From Tubiluchus corallicola (Eukaryota > Priapulida > Priapulimorpha > Priapulimorphida > Tubiluchidae), in the NCBI GenBank assembly GCA_030141605.1, contig JAQGDQ010000224.1, positions 186,001-250,000 of the forward strand: a stretch of 64,000 bases of DNA, written 5' to 3'. This document shows positions 12,401-23,123 of the stretch, in pieces; the stretch's first letter is position 1; every line of letters starts with the position of its first letter. The translations under genes and the position numbers were made by a program. The notes below the pieces were generated by a model. The model was not told the origin of the DNA and did not search any database. It worked only from the letters and a program-made list of their open reading frames with translations.

Positions 12401-15263
12401 GTATTATTGGGGCGGTATTGCTGGCCTTGTTATTCGCAGTCTGCTAGGATGATAGTCAGTAATTAAATGAAGACAATTATTTCAGAAAATACAATTAGTT
12501 TAGACACACATAATTGAGACAAAGAACAGTGCAAACTAAGACTGTTGCTACGGAAATCACGTTTTCAAACTATTCATTATTCATTATAAATCATCATTAT
12601 TTAAATAATTAACAGTTAATCAAACTGTATCTTTAAGAAAGGTTAGCCAAAAATAACTACACTATTTAAATCTAAGCAAACTTTCTCCTAGTCAACATTT
12701 CTTACAGCACTTTGCTGATCTGTCAACAATAAAACAATGTTAATGCCAACAAGACCTACAAATATGACGACAATTTGGCAAAGATGCGAGGACACTGGTT
12801 TTGTGATGTAAGTATTCAAACTTAATGATCTGAGATGAGTTACACACCTTCTGGATAGCAGCAGTAATTTTTCCAGTAATTCGCTTACAGACGCTTGCAG
12901 CTAAAGGATGCGACGATGACGGAAGCTCCCCAATAACTGTTTTCAAACCTAAATACAGAAAATGTTTTAAAATAATTAAAAAACAATCACATGAGGAAGA
13001 TTGTGTAACTACTACTTTGAAGTTTCCTATACGTTACCTGTAAGGTTCTTTTCATTTCACTCTATTAATTCTCAATCCATTTTCTTCATTTTAACTTAAT
13101 TTTACTTCAATGATTTAGCAATATCTGGGTTGTTGTTGCTGTATTTCTATAATCTGCAGCACTGGCAATTATTTCAACAAAAGTTTAATGCATGACATTG
13201 CTGACTGTCAATAATGAAAGGGATAAATAAACAGTAAACAATTCACGAAAATCAAGTTCTCTTGAGTTCACGAACTTTTACATATACACAAAATCAGTAA
13301 AATATAGAATAAATAAATGGAGTTTCTAAATTCTAATTCTGAAAAAGACATGAATTTGAAACATACTATTATTTTAAAAGCAACTTCATCTAAAGCTTCA
13401 CTCTTTTTTCAGCTGAGATACATGGTAAAACCTATCTGCCACATTTTCACCATAGTAGAGTAAAGAACTGATGCTACTGATTAAAAGCTATAAATTTCAG
13501 CAGGTCTAATCTCTCTCTATGCACCTACAACAAATCTTTAGAAAGATAATTTTTTCTTCAAAAATTACAAATTACGCACCAATGCTTGATATATCCCGTA
13601 GCTGTTCCTTCTCAGACACCATATTAGAACACAGTGTATCGACGATGGTTTCCACTTGAAATTCCTTTACCTTGCTCACTAATGGCCCAAGACTAAAAAA
13701 CATAACAGACAAGACTTTAGCAATGTCCAGACAAGACAATGGCAATATCCAAACAAGACTTTAACAATGTACAGACAAGACTTTAACGCTCAGAAATTAT
13801 GTATTAGTTCACTTTTCCAAAGCGACTAATACATATCAATTTTTAAATAATCTGACTAAATGAAACATCTTAACTTTTTTTGTTAAATGGAAATAAGTAA
13901 AAACTGCCAATCACAGGGCTCCCACAGAATTTTAAATAAAATTCCCTTACCAAATATTGATTTTCTATGATTAAAATAAGCAGAAATTGCATTACCAGTA
14001 TACATATTCAAACATTTTTTTGTATGGATTTTCATACATATACTGATATATAATGTGTCGGTCAATCATTTTTGCAACAGAAATCAAAACTGGGAGCCTG
14101 CAGTAGCAAAATTTTATTTGAACACTTTGTTTTCAAGCATTTTCCCTGACCGTGAGAACCCTGCAATCAGTACTATGAGTTTATGACACCTTATAATGAT
14201 GTGACTATCTAACATTTTGAAAACAAGAGCTACATCACTAGCTAACGATCTGAGTTGAAATCATACTTTAAAATGAAATTGATCATGCAGCCAGTTTGTG
14301 AAGTTTAAACAAAAAAAGCAATATACATCTCATGCAGTGTATGGAAACAAACAGAGTTAGCCATTAATGGAACCAAATTCATTAATACACTCGGGACACC
14401 ACTAGCCTAATAAAATTTAAGAAACATACCATTTGACAGCCAGGTTTTGCACTTCACCATTCTTATCCTCCAGGAGTTTCAGCAGCATCCTTACAACTTT
14501 CCTCTCACTATCATCATCCAACTTGATAGAATCCTTCTGCAGTTCTGACATCAAATCATTTGTCGCCATAAACCGAAAATCCTTGTCATTTGATGTCATC
14601 TAAATGGAAATGGAAGATATGTAATAATGTAATAATAACTGTACAGGCACAGGGTGTGTGACGGTGCTACACAATGGCATTATGGTACGACATACTACTT
14701 GTGACATGACAACTGTGCTTATGGCATGACAGTGATAACACAAATGCTTGTGACATGACACAATACCTTATGATACATTATGATATAAGCTGCCACTTAG
14801 TCACAGTTAAGGATAACATGATGCCAAACATCTCCCAGCAGGTCTTAATGCAAGCTATTAATTAAATATAAAGGAGTAGAAAATCCTGAAAATTATGAAA
14901 CTATGTACTGACAACTTGAAATGTCTGACAGTCACAAATATGTTGCCACAAGCACACATCCAAAATTTCGTACGATATGAAACAATGAGAGGAATGATTA
15001 CAATATAGTCTACTGACAGTACTGTAGACAACGCTATGCTCAGCAGTATGCAAAAACATTGTGTTGTCTTTGGTTTTGATAAAATGACATCAACGTCTAC
15101 GCCGCACATGACTCTGCGTGATCTTCTGCATTTGGTATGTACATAGTACCAAAGTAACTCTAACTTGCAAGTTTCAAAGTTAGCATTTCTTCTGTGACTC
15201 GACTTGAGAAGATTGATTTACCTTTTCTAGCAAGTTTGCTATGTGGTATGAAACGCTCGCCAT
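459..15263 (-). CDS. CAND1: CAND1, cullin-associated NEDD8-dissociated protein 1 (5' part, exons 1-15)
   Basis: HEAT-repeat protein that binds cullin-RBX1 and exchanges substrate-receptor modules of SCF/CRL ubiquitin ligases (known family role). Exons, in transcript order: 15222-15263, 14430-14599, 13580-13692, 12848-12948, 12219-12381, 11738-11864, 10972-11134, 10412-10515, 9945-10099, 9426-9543, 8621-8806, 7313-7424, 6979-7072, 745-862, 459-624. All junctions have GT/AG ends and keep frame, giving exactly 644 codons of a protein usually near 1230 aa. The start [14 protein letters not shown] and the stretch [15 protein letters not shown] match the vertebrate N-terminus almost residue for residue. 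The acidic insert (from about residue 305, [15 protein letters not shown]) and the block [16 protein letters not shown] before the edge are also diagnostic. Exon 16 onward lies left of the window. Intron 13 (863-6978) carries a 5-kb satellite-bearing element, and intron 10 carries copies of the exon 11 boundary. Confidence 0.97.
1062..1702. mobile_element. Non-autonomous TIR element, pogo/Tigger-like (CAG...CTG-type ends, TA target)
   Basis: The left end begins CAGTAAATCCTCGCTTAAC. The reverse complement of the right end begins CGGTAAGTCCTTGCTTAAC, 16 of 19 identical. TA precedes the left end (1060-1061); the right flank reads CA, probably a decayed TA. The interior (641 bp) has no long open frame. 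The CAG start with a CTYGYTTAAC TIR and TA target suggests the pogo/Tigger group of Tc1/mariner; that assignment is inference. It lies in CAND1 intron 13. Confidence 0.65.
1905..6933. mobile_element. hAT-like miniature element expanded by an internal 27-bp satellite
   Basis: The flanks of the 27-bp array (about 1905-2127 and 6798-6933) align in order with the two halves of the 417-bp element at 11184-11600. Shared blocks include ATTCTCTATCA, GAATTTGTGACTTTC, the AAAAATNARTCTYACAAAG segment and, after the array, TCAAAC-TTTTAAYGACAAA and TCACCCCTA. Right end TAGGGGTGAG and left end TAGTGGCAGGCATT form degraded TIRs. Candidate 8-bp target duplications ACAAATAG (1897-1904) and ACGTATAG (6934-6941) agree at 6 of 8 positions. 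The compact relative has a single unit-like sequence at the position of the array, so the array arose inside the element. It sits in CAND1 intron 13. Confidence 0.7.
2128..6797. repeat. 27-bp minisatellite array, about 170 copies
   Basis: The unit is TGCATAGAGCTACACACAGC followed by TAAGTGG, TAAATTG or TAAGTTG. The array is almost invariant except at these last positions. It is interrupted by scrambled partial units near 3005-3085 and 5505-5580. The distal edge (6550-6790) has extra substitutions (GCGCATAG, TTCATAGAG, GCAAAGAG), as expected for an array homogenised in its centre. Because 27 is a multiple of three and the unit has no stop in one frame of each strand, open frames up to about 815 codons exist on both strands. 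These are artefacts. Confidence 0.97.
7740..8076. mobile_element. Possible short TIR element in CAND1 intron 11
   Basis: The ends CAAGTAGTAGCCGACTTA and, reverse-complemented, CAAGTAGGTGTCGAGTTA form an imperfect inverted repeat about 340 bp apart. No open frame of note and no convincing target duplication. It ends about 25 bp before a second TIR element. The call rests on the inverted repeat alone. Confidence 0.4.
8102..8445. mobile_element. Non-autonomous pogo/Tigger-like TIR element
   Basis: The left end starts CAGTCAACCCTCGTTAAACC. The right end, reverse-complemented, starts CAGTCGACCCTCATTAAACC. The TIRs agree at 22 of 24 positions. TA follows the right end (8446-8447); TG precedes the left end (8100-8101), probably a mutated TA. 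A poly-G run lies near 8132. The 344-bp size with no transposase indicates a MITE. CAG ends with TA target are typical of Tigger-type elements (established knowledge). It lies in CAND1 intron 11. Confidence 0.75.
8807..9395 (-). repeat. Tandem copies of the CAND1 exon 11 acceptor region
   Basis: Six clear copies and one decayed copy of a segment spanning the end of intron 10 and the first 25-45 bases of exon 11 lie directly upstream of the true exon (8621-8806), spaced about 80-90 bp. On the coding strand each has TGTGCAG followed by CCCTGTATCACTGCT. The copies alternate between two subtypes (GCTTGAAGC and GCTTGCAGC on the plus strand), suggesting dimer-wise amplification. Only the copy nearest the exon (acceptor exon base 8890) reads in frame without stops into exon 11; a TGA in the same frame blocks the next copy. 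Confidence 0.9.
11184..11600. mobile_element. hAT-like MITE with intact 8-bp target duplication
   Basis: A 417-bp element in CAND1 intron 6. Ends: TAAGGGTGATCATT and, reverse-complemented, TAGGGGTGAGCATT (12 of 14). It is flanked by identical 8-bp repeats CCAAAAAG (11176-11183 and 11601-11608). The interior is rich in inverted TTCGAATTCGAAT-like motifs and has no coding capacity. An 8-bp duplication and an AGGGGTG-type terminus are features of the hAT superfamily (established knowledge; assignment inferred). It is the compact relative of the satellite-bearing element at 1905-6933. Confidence 0.85.
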
Positions 15264-17867
15264 ATTTTCACTTATGTATAAATCTGCGAAAAAAATACAA
15301 AAATAGTTGGAAAATAAGTCCGCGTGCTCGATGATATTACTTTATATTTTACGCGAAAAATGACCACATTTCTATTTCGCACTATAAACCGAGCCGGCAA
15401 GCTGCAAAAATAAGTCTCGTGCTGTCATCTAGTGGCTGGTTTCATCGCCTTTACAAAAATGTTTTATTACCTGTATAACGAGTACACAGATCACTGCGAT
15501 CAGTACTCTCCTTGGTCCCTTCAAGTCTCCGAGACGGTAGCTCAAAGTCAGTGCATGTACTCAATTAGGCTGATATATTTCGAAATAACAACCCTCATTT
15601 GAACTAGTAAGATAGCAGTTGTAACTGTCAAAAAGCTGTAATAAGACTTACAGCAGGCCACCAGCTTTGTAGACGTGAAACCTTGCAACAAGAAACATTA
15701 GCAAATAGTAAAAACTTAAAATACATTTTAATAATCATCAGCTGAGTGACTAGATAAAAAACCTAAATTTAACAATAAGATAAAAGTATTGCATGATAAC
15801 AATTATGATCATGATGAAAAATATAATTATAGCTAGTAAGCTTGAACAGTGTGTTACATCAAAAGTTAGACATTAAACTAAGAAACAAAAATAAGCCTAA
15901 ACGGGATAGCATTTAGGCTGGAATATTCATTTTGTTTATGCTGTCTGTCTGTCATCACAATTCACAGACGACATGTCACTTATAAAACAACTCATGTAAC
16001 GTAATTATCTTTGTTATTATTTCTTTGATTAACTGTGCATTTCTGCTGTAGAGAAATGAATGTTACTATGAAATATAAGCCTTGAGGTTACTATTTTGCA
16101 TTTTCATCTACTAATCAGCTGGTTCATCTGCTTATTAGCTGCTAATTCATCAACTTACATACTAGGTAACATTGTAAAAATATCTTGTCTATCTTATACA
16201 TGTATTGGTAAGTTCTTAATACCTTGAATGTGGTGAAAATTTAATTATTTTTTAATATTATATCAAGCAGTTAAGCAGGACCAGTTTGCTATGTTCTTGC
16301 CTTCAAAATTCAGCTACTGCATGTGAAAATTTTTTGCATTACTGTGCCAAAATAAAACTCTTACTGTAGTTATACACAAGAAAATAATTTTATGTGCATT
16401 GTAAATACAGCTGAACATGCTACAATGCCGATTTGCCATTTAGGGCCTGCAGCATTGTAAAAAAAGAGACAAACAGTTAAATAACTGAAGTAACATACGT
16501 TATTATTTATCGTAAAGTTTGTACAAACACGGAGTGCCATACTCACAAAATGGCACAGATGCATTTTCCTCACAAAAGCTAAATCATTCAATATCTGTAT
16601 CAAATAAAAACAATTCATTAACCATAGAGCTAACAGCTAGTTAAATAAGTGGCTCTACCTATTGTACAGAGACTACAGTAATATGAAGACTGTCAAAGAT
16701 CGAATCCAATCGCGCACAGCACAAGTTGCTAGATTGACCAAAATCAAATGCTTAATATTTACAAATATCCGTCCTTGAAAATCAGATGCAAAAAATCTCA
16801 CCAGATGTCAATAAATTATTAAATGCAAGAAAAAGGACAAGCTAAGAACAACAGTGAATCTACTGGTTTTATCATTTGGTTACTAATAACCAAAATCCTG
16901 AATTCCAAATGACCAGTTTTGCGATAGCGAATGTGAATGTTTGTCACCTTTTGCAGACTTTTAGTAACTATTTAGTAAGTCAATATTATGTACGCAGATT
17001 TATTTTCCAAATAGTTATTCCTTTTAGAAATTATTGTGCAGCTGCATAAGTTGAGAAGTTCTTGATTTGCAGTAACAAAGGTTATGTAAAAAAAAATGCT
17101 AACTGGGTAACTGTAATTTCACCGGTAAAATAGAACTCGCTATGTTAATGAATATTTTACACACAACGGTTACATCATAGTTTGTCAAGCTTGCATTTTT
17201 TTTGCTAATAAATCTCACTTTAGCAGAAAAATTGCAAGATTTCGTAATGGACATATGATGATGATGATGATTGGAAAAGTGGGATCAAGTTACATGTTGA
17301 GATGGCACTTATTGTCCAAAAGTTAGCAAAACATAAAGCAGGCATTCTTACAGTTTAACACTTAATGTGATAAATAAAGACAACAAATCAATGCAGTGTT
17401 GCGAATAAAGAAAATAGTTATATAGATTACTCATCATTCACTGCATTTTTCTACAAGACCTACATATCAGATACATACAAAATGCTCATTAATTGCAATA
17501 ACAATAGCATTAACATAATCACAGTCATCATTAATTATAAAATAAATTCGTTGACTTCTACTTTACTCTGCATTGTATGATGTGTCTCACTCAGATGTTG
17601 GTCAAAAAATAATTATTTTCTAGTCAGGTTTTACGCGTTAAATCACAAGCTAACTTCAGTACTCAATGTTCAACACAAATTACAGCATGAAAATATGAAC
17701 ATACTTGGACCTAAAAATTGTCCAAACCCATAGGACCAACTCACAAATACTGCAAGTGAGGTAAAAAGTGATATAAAGCCTACGATAACGGCATGCGGAT
17801 AAATGACAGAAAGAAACACCTGGTGATGTTGATGACAGTTATGCTGCTGCCCTCTTGTGTCACATGT
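15264..17867. other. Intergenic region between CAND1 and CHMP4
   Basis: About 2.6 kb upstream of the CAND1 start codon and downstream of the CHMP4 stop. It must contain the CAND1 promoter and 5' UTR and the CHMP4 3' UTR, but I see no TATA box or other element I can defend. Open frames are short and unlike known proteins. A short ATGATGATGATGATG run lies near 17257. Confidence 0.6.
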
Positions 17868-19868
17868 TTATGAAGCCCATGCTGCCAACTCTTTCATATC
17901 TTCGTCCTCTTCTGTAGCAACTTTGCCTGAAGGAAAAGATTTCAGTTGCTGTTAAATGTGAAATGATTTGCCGAAATTTTTAACTACACGTATATGATGT
18001 TTTAACAATAGGAATTTCGTAAGAAATACATAAATATATATTCTACACCATCGAAAGTAGAAAACCGGTGGAACTAGAGGAAAGTCATTTATAACAAATA
18101 TAGAGTCAATGTGCTAACTTGAGGAAGAAATTCTAATAAGTAGCACACTTGTATTACTATCTTAAAATTAGAATTATTAGAATTAGAGTTCATTTATTTT
18201 TCACATGTTAGTAAAAAACAATTAATACAATGTCAAAACAATTGAAACAAAAACTAATAATGACATTAGTTTTCATTACTATGTTAAGGTATGAATGAAC
18301 GCAAGTTAGCCGCCCTTATGACTATTCTTATCCTCTTCACAAAGTAGACACAACAGTGCAATGGAAGCAACATATAGGCATTGCTAATATTTACTTGCAG
18401 TTGAATACTTACTGGGTTTAGCTGGTTCGGCTGACGGTACACTGGGTAAGGTTTCTCCTACTGCCGGTTCGACATTCAATAGCTGTTCATCGAGTTCTTC
18501 TTGTTCTAATTCTTCTAGCTCTGCCATTAACTCATCCTGAAAGTGAGCACATTGTGATATAACTGTTTAATGATCTTGAATAATAACAAGTGAAGGAATA
18601 AGTTTGCAAAGGCGGAATGGTATAGCATTCTCTTTAAAGGTTGCTTGGTTTGTCGGCAATCAAAACAAGGAATAGCAGACAAAACAAGCTATATCAAGAC
18701 AAGGTTTTCAGCCAATTAAAAACCTCTGATCTTACAAGCAAGTAATATTTTTCTCTGGAAAGATAGCTAACCATGTCTTTGCCAGGCATTAATAAAATCT
18801 TACTCTTCAAATCCATTTATATGCCTGTAAATAAAAGCTACCGACAAAAAATTACAACAAGTGTAATGAAAAGCACTACAAAATGCGAAGCAAAAGAACT
18901 TACATCATCAACTTCTGATCCAAAACCAACTGGATTTGAAATGGCTTCTGATATTTCATTTGCAATTTCCTGTTGCTCGGCTACATCATCCATCAAATCA
19001 TGCACTTTATCAACATCCCTTGGAATAAATAATACAAGTTATAGCATGAAAGTAGTTATTTTTGCTACACAGTCGGTTTATTTACTGTTTTTTGACTTAC
19101 TACAAAAACAATGAAAATAAGCATGCAAATTCTTAACGTGAGATGAAATAACCAAATGAAAAATAAATTTGCGTTTAAAGTAATCAATTAATAACAGAGA
19201 AATTAACAGTCAAGTCGAATAAATTACATACATGTCTTGGTGCGCACTCTTGAGAGCTTTTGCTGCATAACCCATGATTTTCAATACTTCTGTATTCGTA
19301 CTAGCATTCTCTAATGCCTCACGCTGGAACTCTATTGTTGACAAAGTTCCGTCGATTTGCTGGAGCTGTTTCTCGTATCGTTTCTTTCTCTTTAAAGCTT
19401 GTAATGCAACTGCAAAAAAACATTCGACACTCGTTTACTTGTTAATTAACTACGGTAGTTTCTTGAATATTGACAAAAACATAACTAAACAGCTTATTGG
19501 ACATTGCTGACGCATAGAGAGAGAGAACAATCAGAACGTTTTTTGCATGGAAAAGCTGACAAACAACTTCATTTTCAAGTTATTTGTTTGAAAAAGAAGC
19601 ACCTAAGATATTTCTCACCACCAAATTAAAGCTCCTCAGTCTTGAACAACCAGAACAACTCATATTCAACCTTTGTCTTACCCCTTTTGTTTTTTGTGCC
19701 ATTCTTTTTTGCAATTGAAATTTCCTGGGCTATTTTCTTTTCCAAGTAATCAGACTTCTTATTTAACATCTCTTCTGTCTCCCGTAGTTTCTGAATTGCC
19801 TCTTGTGGTGATGGTGTTGCATCCTTTTTATTGCTGCCACTACCAAACATCTTTCCCAGGAAACTCAT
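17868..19868 (-). CDS. CHMP4: CHMP4, charged multivesicular body protein 4 (ESCRT-III, Snf7 family)
   Basis: ESCRT-III core subunit that polymerises on membranes to drive budding and scission (multivesicular bodies, cytokinesis); known family role. Five exons: 19682-19868, 19232-19409, 18904-19018, 18413-18536, 17868-17926. The frame closes to 220 aa plus TAA, against about 224 in human CHMP4B. Visible features: N-terminal MSFLGKMFG, then PSPQEAIQKLRETEEML and the basic helical hairpin (NKRVALQALKRKKRYEKQL), then STIEFQREALENA, the acidic DELMAELEELEQEEL helix, and a C-terminal EDEDMKELAAWAS that matches the MIT-interacting/Bro1-binding tail. The start was chosen because MSFLGKMFG aligns with the family N-terminus; the upstream open codons do not. 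CHMP4A/B/C cannot be separated here. Confidence 0.96.
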
Positions 19869-20469
19869 GTTGAAATTTTTACCTACAAAATGTTCAAAAT
19901 TTGTTGAAAATCTCATTAAATTTCAAGACGTAAATATATAAATATAAGCGCTGAATACTCGTATTGACATGTTACAGTGTAAGAACCTTGCAACATCAGA
20001 AGAGCCACAAAAATGATAAGTAAAACAAAGAAATAATCTGGCCGTAACAAATTAAAAAAAGTTAGTTATCCTGCTCTGAATAAACACTTAATTTGCAATA
20101 TTGAAAAATTGACCGACTAACTTTTTACTATTAATTGTGTGTAGTACACTTTTGTCACAAATTTATGCGTAGTTGACAGCAACATTGTAAGTGTATCCTA
20201 CATCTGTGTTGTCCGCTGCACCACTGTATAAATTTTAAAGCCAATAAGAAATTAGACATCGCAAACTGGTACTCTAATCTACCTACTTAATTATTATGTT
20301 ATATTTTAGGAATTTAAATGATTTGGTCAGTTTTGCACTCATGCAACAGACACATCACCCGCAGCAGAGTTTACAGAATTCCATATTTTTATTAATAATG
20401 CCTTCAAATTTAAACGCAAACAGTAAGTTCATTACGACATCATAAGTCTATGTAAAGAAATGTCTTATT

Positions 20470-20627
20470 GGCGCATTCAGAGTTAGAGATTTCTCTCTGA
20501 GAGAAGTTGCCAAGATGTTCACTCGTTGCAACAAGTTGTGAGAGAAGTTGGCAAGCCGTTCAAACGTTGCAACTTCAGTTTTAGAGAGACGTTGCACAAC
20601 AAGTTACGAGAAAAGTCTGAACACGCC
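20470..20627. mobile_element. 158-bp MITE with GGCG termini
   Basis: Ends GGCGCATTCAGAGTT and, reverse-complemented, GGCGTGTTCAGACTT form a 15-bp imperfect TIR flanked by ATT on both sides (20467-20469, 20628-20630). The interior is built of repeated GAGAAGTTGC/GTTGCAAC motifs in both orientations. The GGC-GTTCAGAC-like terminus and very short target duplication would fit the PIF/Harbinger or ISL2EU group, but this is only inference. Confidence 0.6.
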
Positions 20628-20808
20628 ATTAAAAATTATTACCTATTTTGTGAGTTTTGTCCGAAAGCGGCGTTAAATTTAATGCTCGACTGTTACAGAT
20701 AAACTATAACAAAATATTTTTTAGTCATGAATTTTCTACATCTGCAGTTTAATAAATCACGACATCGCATGCTCATCACAACTTTTTTTTCAAAAAAAAT
20801 ATATATTG

Positions 20809-20927
20809 CACAAAATCATGAATGTTAAAGTAACACAAAGTTTAGTAACACAAAATCATGAACGTTAAAGTAACAAAGTTTAGTAGCACAAAATCATGAA
20901 TGTTAAAGTAACACAAACTTTAGTAGG
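20809..20927. repeat. Three copies of an approximately 40-bp tandem repeat
   Basis: The units contain CACAAAATCATGAAYGTTAA followed by AGTAACACAAAGTTTAGTA. The copies differ by a few substitutions and a 3-base deletion in the middle copy. Confidence 0.85.
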
Positions 20928-22806
20928 TAACTTTTCTATTAAAATAAGTGGCACTCTGACAATTCCTGAGATGTATAGTTTGATGACCTTTATGTCAAAA
21001 ACTTGACTGACTTGCTACCTACATGCATTTTCATATCTACATTTATGCAAGTTTGTCAATTGTGGGGGAAGATTTGTTGATTATGAGAATGAAAAGTATT
21101 TACAGCGTATGGGCAAATGCATCTAAGTCTATTCCACAACTTATTACAGTTACATAAGTCGACTATATTTTTTTGCAACTTACCAAACAACGACACAGGT
21201 AATATTCTTTAGTGCACAAGTAGCATCAAACTATGCAAGTCGTTATCTAAGTAACTTTTAATTACGTTAATCTCGAAATTGTAAGGCCAAGAGTTTCAGT
21301 TTCGACGTCCAGATCCTACAATCACAATTATAACCGCCTCTTATTTAATTGCTAAGAGACAGTCATCGGTTACTGTACAATATACTACTACAATGATCTT
21401 AAGTTTACCATTAATTCCTATCCAGTTAAGTTAAAAAGAAGATTATCTGACTAATAACTAGAACCACAGGAATGATGTGATGATGAATAACGCAGCAAGT
21501 AAACAAAACTTGCAATCTTGACCTTTAACATGACCGTTCTTCTTTATTTTTTCTCACGCTTGAATGGTCACTGGTAGGTAGATGACTCACATCACATTTC
21601 AGCATGAAAATAAGACTGAACATGACGAAACTTTTGTAAAAATGATTTATTTTGCTCTATGTGTAGTTCAGCAAAGGACTCAACTGATCGTCTTTTTAAC
21701 AGCAAAGAAAACAAATGTGAAGACAGATTAACCACTCAAGGACGCCACACTAAGTTGGAGAATTCCAAATCGACTAACCAAAGCTTTACACAATCAACAA
21801 GAGAAATGAAATTTCTAATTTTGAATTCCATAACTTTAAATTTAAAAAACAATTTTTAGTTAAAGTGTGTAACATTTGGTCACAGAAAATACATCAAGAG
21901 AGTAATGCACATGCTATGCTATACAGTCATGTGCATTGAGTATAATGATTTATTGTATCAGTATTACGGTATGTAAGTTTATACCATTTGACATCATAAG
22001 TTTTCAATACTGGTGACAGGTACACATCACGAAAAATATGTAGAATCAGAATAGTAAGCCAGACTGATAACAATGTATAAATTACAGACTTGTGCCATAA
22101 TTTTGCAGCATGGAGTTTGGGAGTAATTGCGTTTACACTCATGTATGTGCATCATAATTGCATGTACGCCTACATTAGAATTTTCTTTTCTAATTGTATG
22201 TACGTGTATTAGCTTTTACTCCATAATGTCATTTTTTTCTTTCTTAATTTGAATACTATTTAAGTGACGCTGTTCACATGCTGATACATGTGCAACTATA
22301 CCTGAAATGAATTGAATTTCAACTTCGACAACAAATTTACCATGCATAACACATAATCCAGAGATGGGAGTATTAGCATAAATACTATTTGCCCTTCCAC
22401 TATACTGAACTAACTAAAAATGAAATTTTGAATATAATGGCACAACTGCAGATAGAGGAAGGTCATGCCATCAGAGCATTTTGTTCCCATTGGCGTAACA
22501 TAAGATCTATGAATTTTTATGAATTCTGCTGCCAGTGCTTGTCAGGGCATCCCTTAAATTGCTCAGTATTTGTTGCCTTAACTACAGATTTCATGCAGTT
22601 TTCATTGTGTGATCTTAACCGAGTATGAACTTGTTGAGTTGCCATCGCCTTTAATCATTGGCAAATTCAAAGGATGATGATGACAGTCTACTAAAACAAC
22701 ATAACAACACCATCATTCATCAAAAGATCTTCCAGCAAACGGGGATGATGATTAGCAATTATTGGTGATGAGTCGATGACAATAATGAAAGCAACAACTA
22801 TATAGT

Positions 22807-22830
22807 AACAACAACAACAACGACAACAAC

Positions 22831-22856
<26 letters not shown>
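22807..22856. repeat. (AAC)n/(AAT)n microsatellite
   Basis: A run of AAC triplets passes into a run of AAT triplets, upstream of ADRM1. It gives leucine- or serine-rich spurious frames on the minus strand. Confidence 0.9.
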
Positions 22857-22861
<5 letters not shown>

Positions 22862-23123
22862 TCAGCAACAATGAGCGAATATAAAAACCATAACGACAAC
22901 AACAAATATTACAGAGAGCAATAATATTCAAGGCGTCTAATGGGTGTTTCGTGGTAACCGGCGTGGGGCACAAAAGCTGAAATCAAAGCCATTCCCGTAA
23001 AACAGCGAAGTGCAAAGTTGCGCAAGACGTAGCCACATTATTTTACAGTGATTCTGCATTATTCTCAAATCTCCAACCACATCGTTTTTAGCTATCTAAA
23101 ATTGGGCGTATAAATTAAGGACA

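Larger units (their letters stand above)
19869..23123. other. Intergenic region between divergent CHMP4 and ADRM1
   Basis: About 3.3 kb between two divergently transcribed genes, so it should hold both promoters. It contains a short TIR element, a 40-bp tandem repeat and a trinucleotide microsatellite (listed separately). Nothing else is recognisable; short open frames match nothing I know. Confidence 0.6.
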
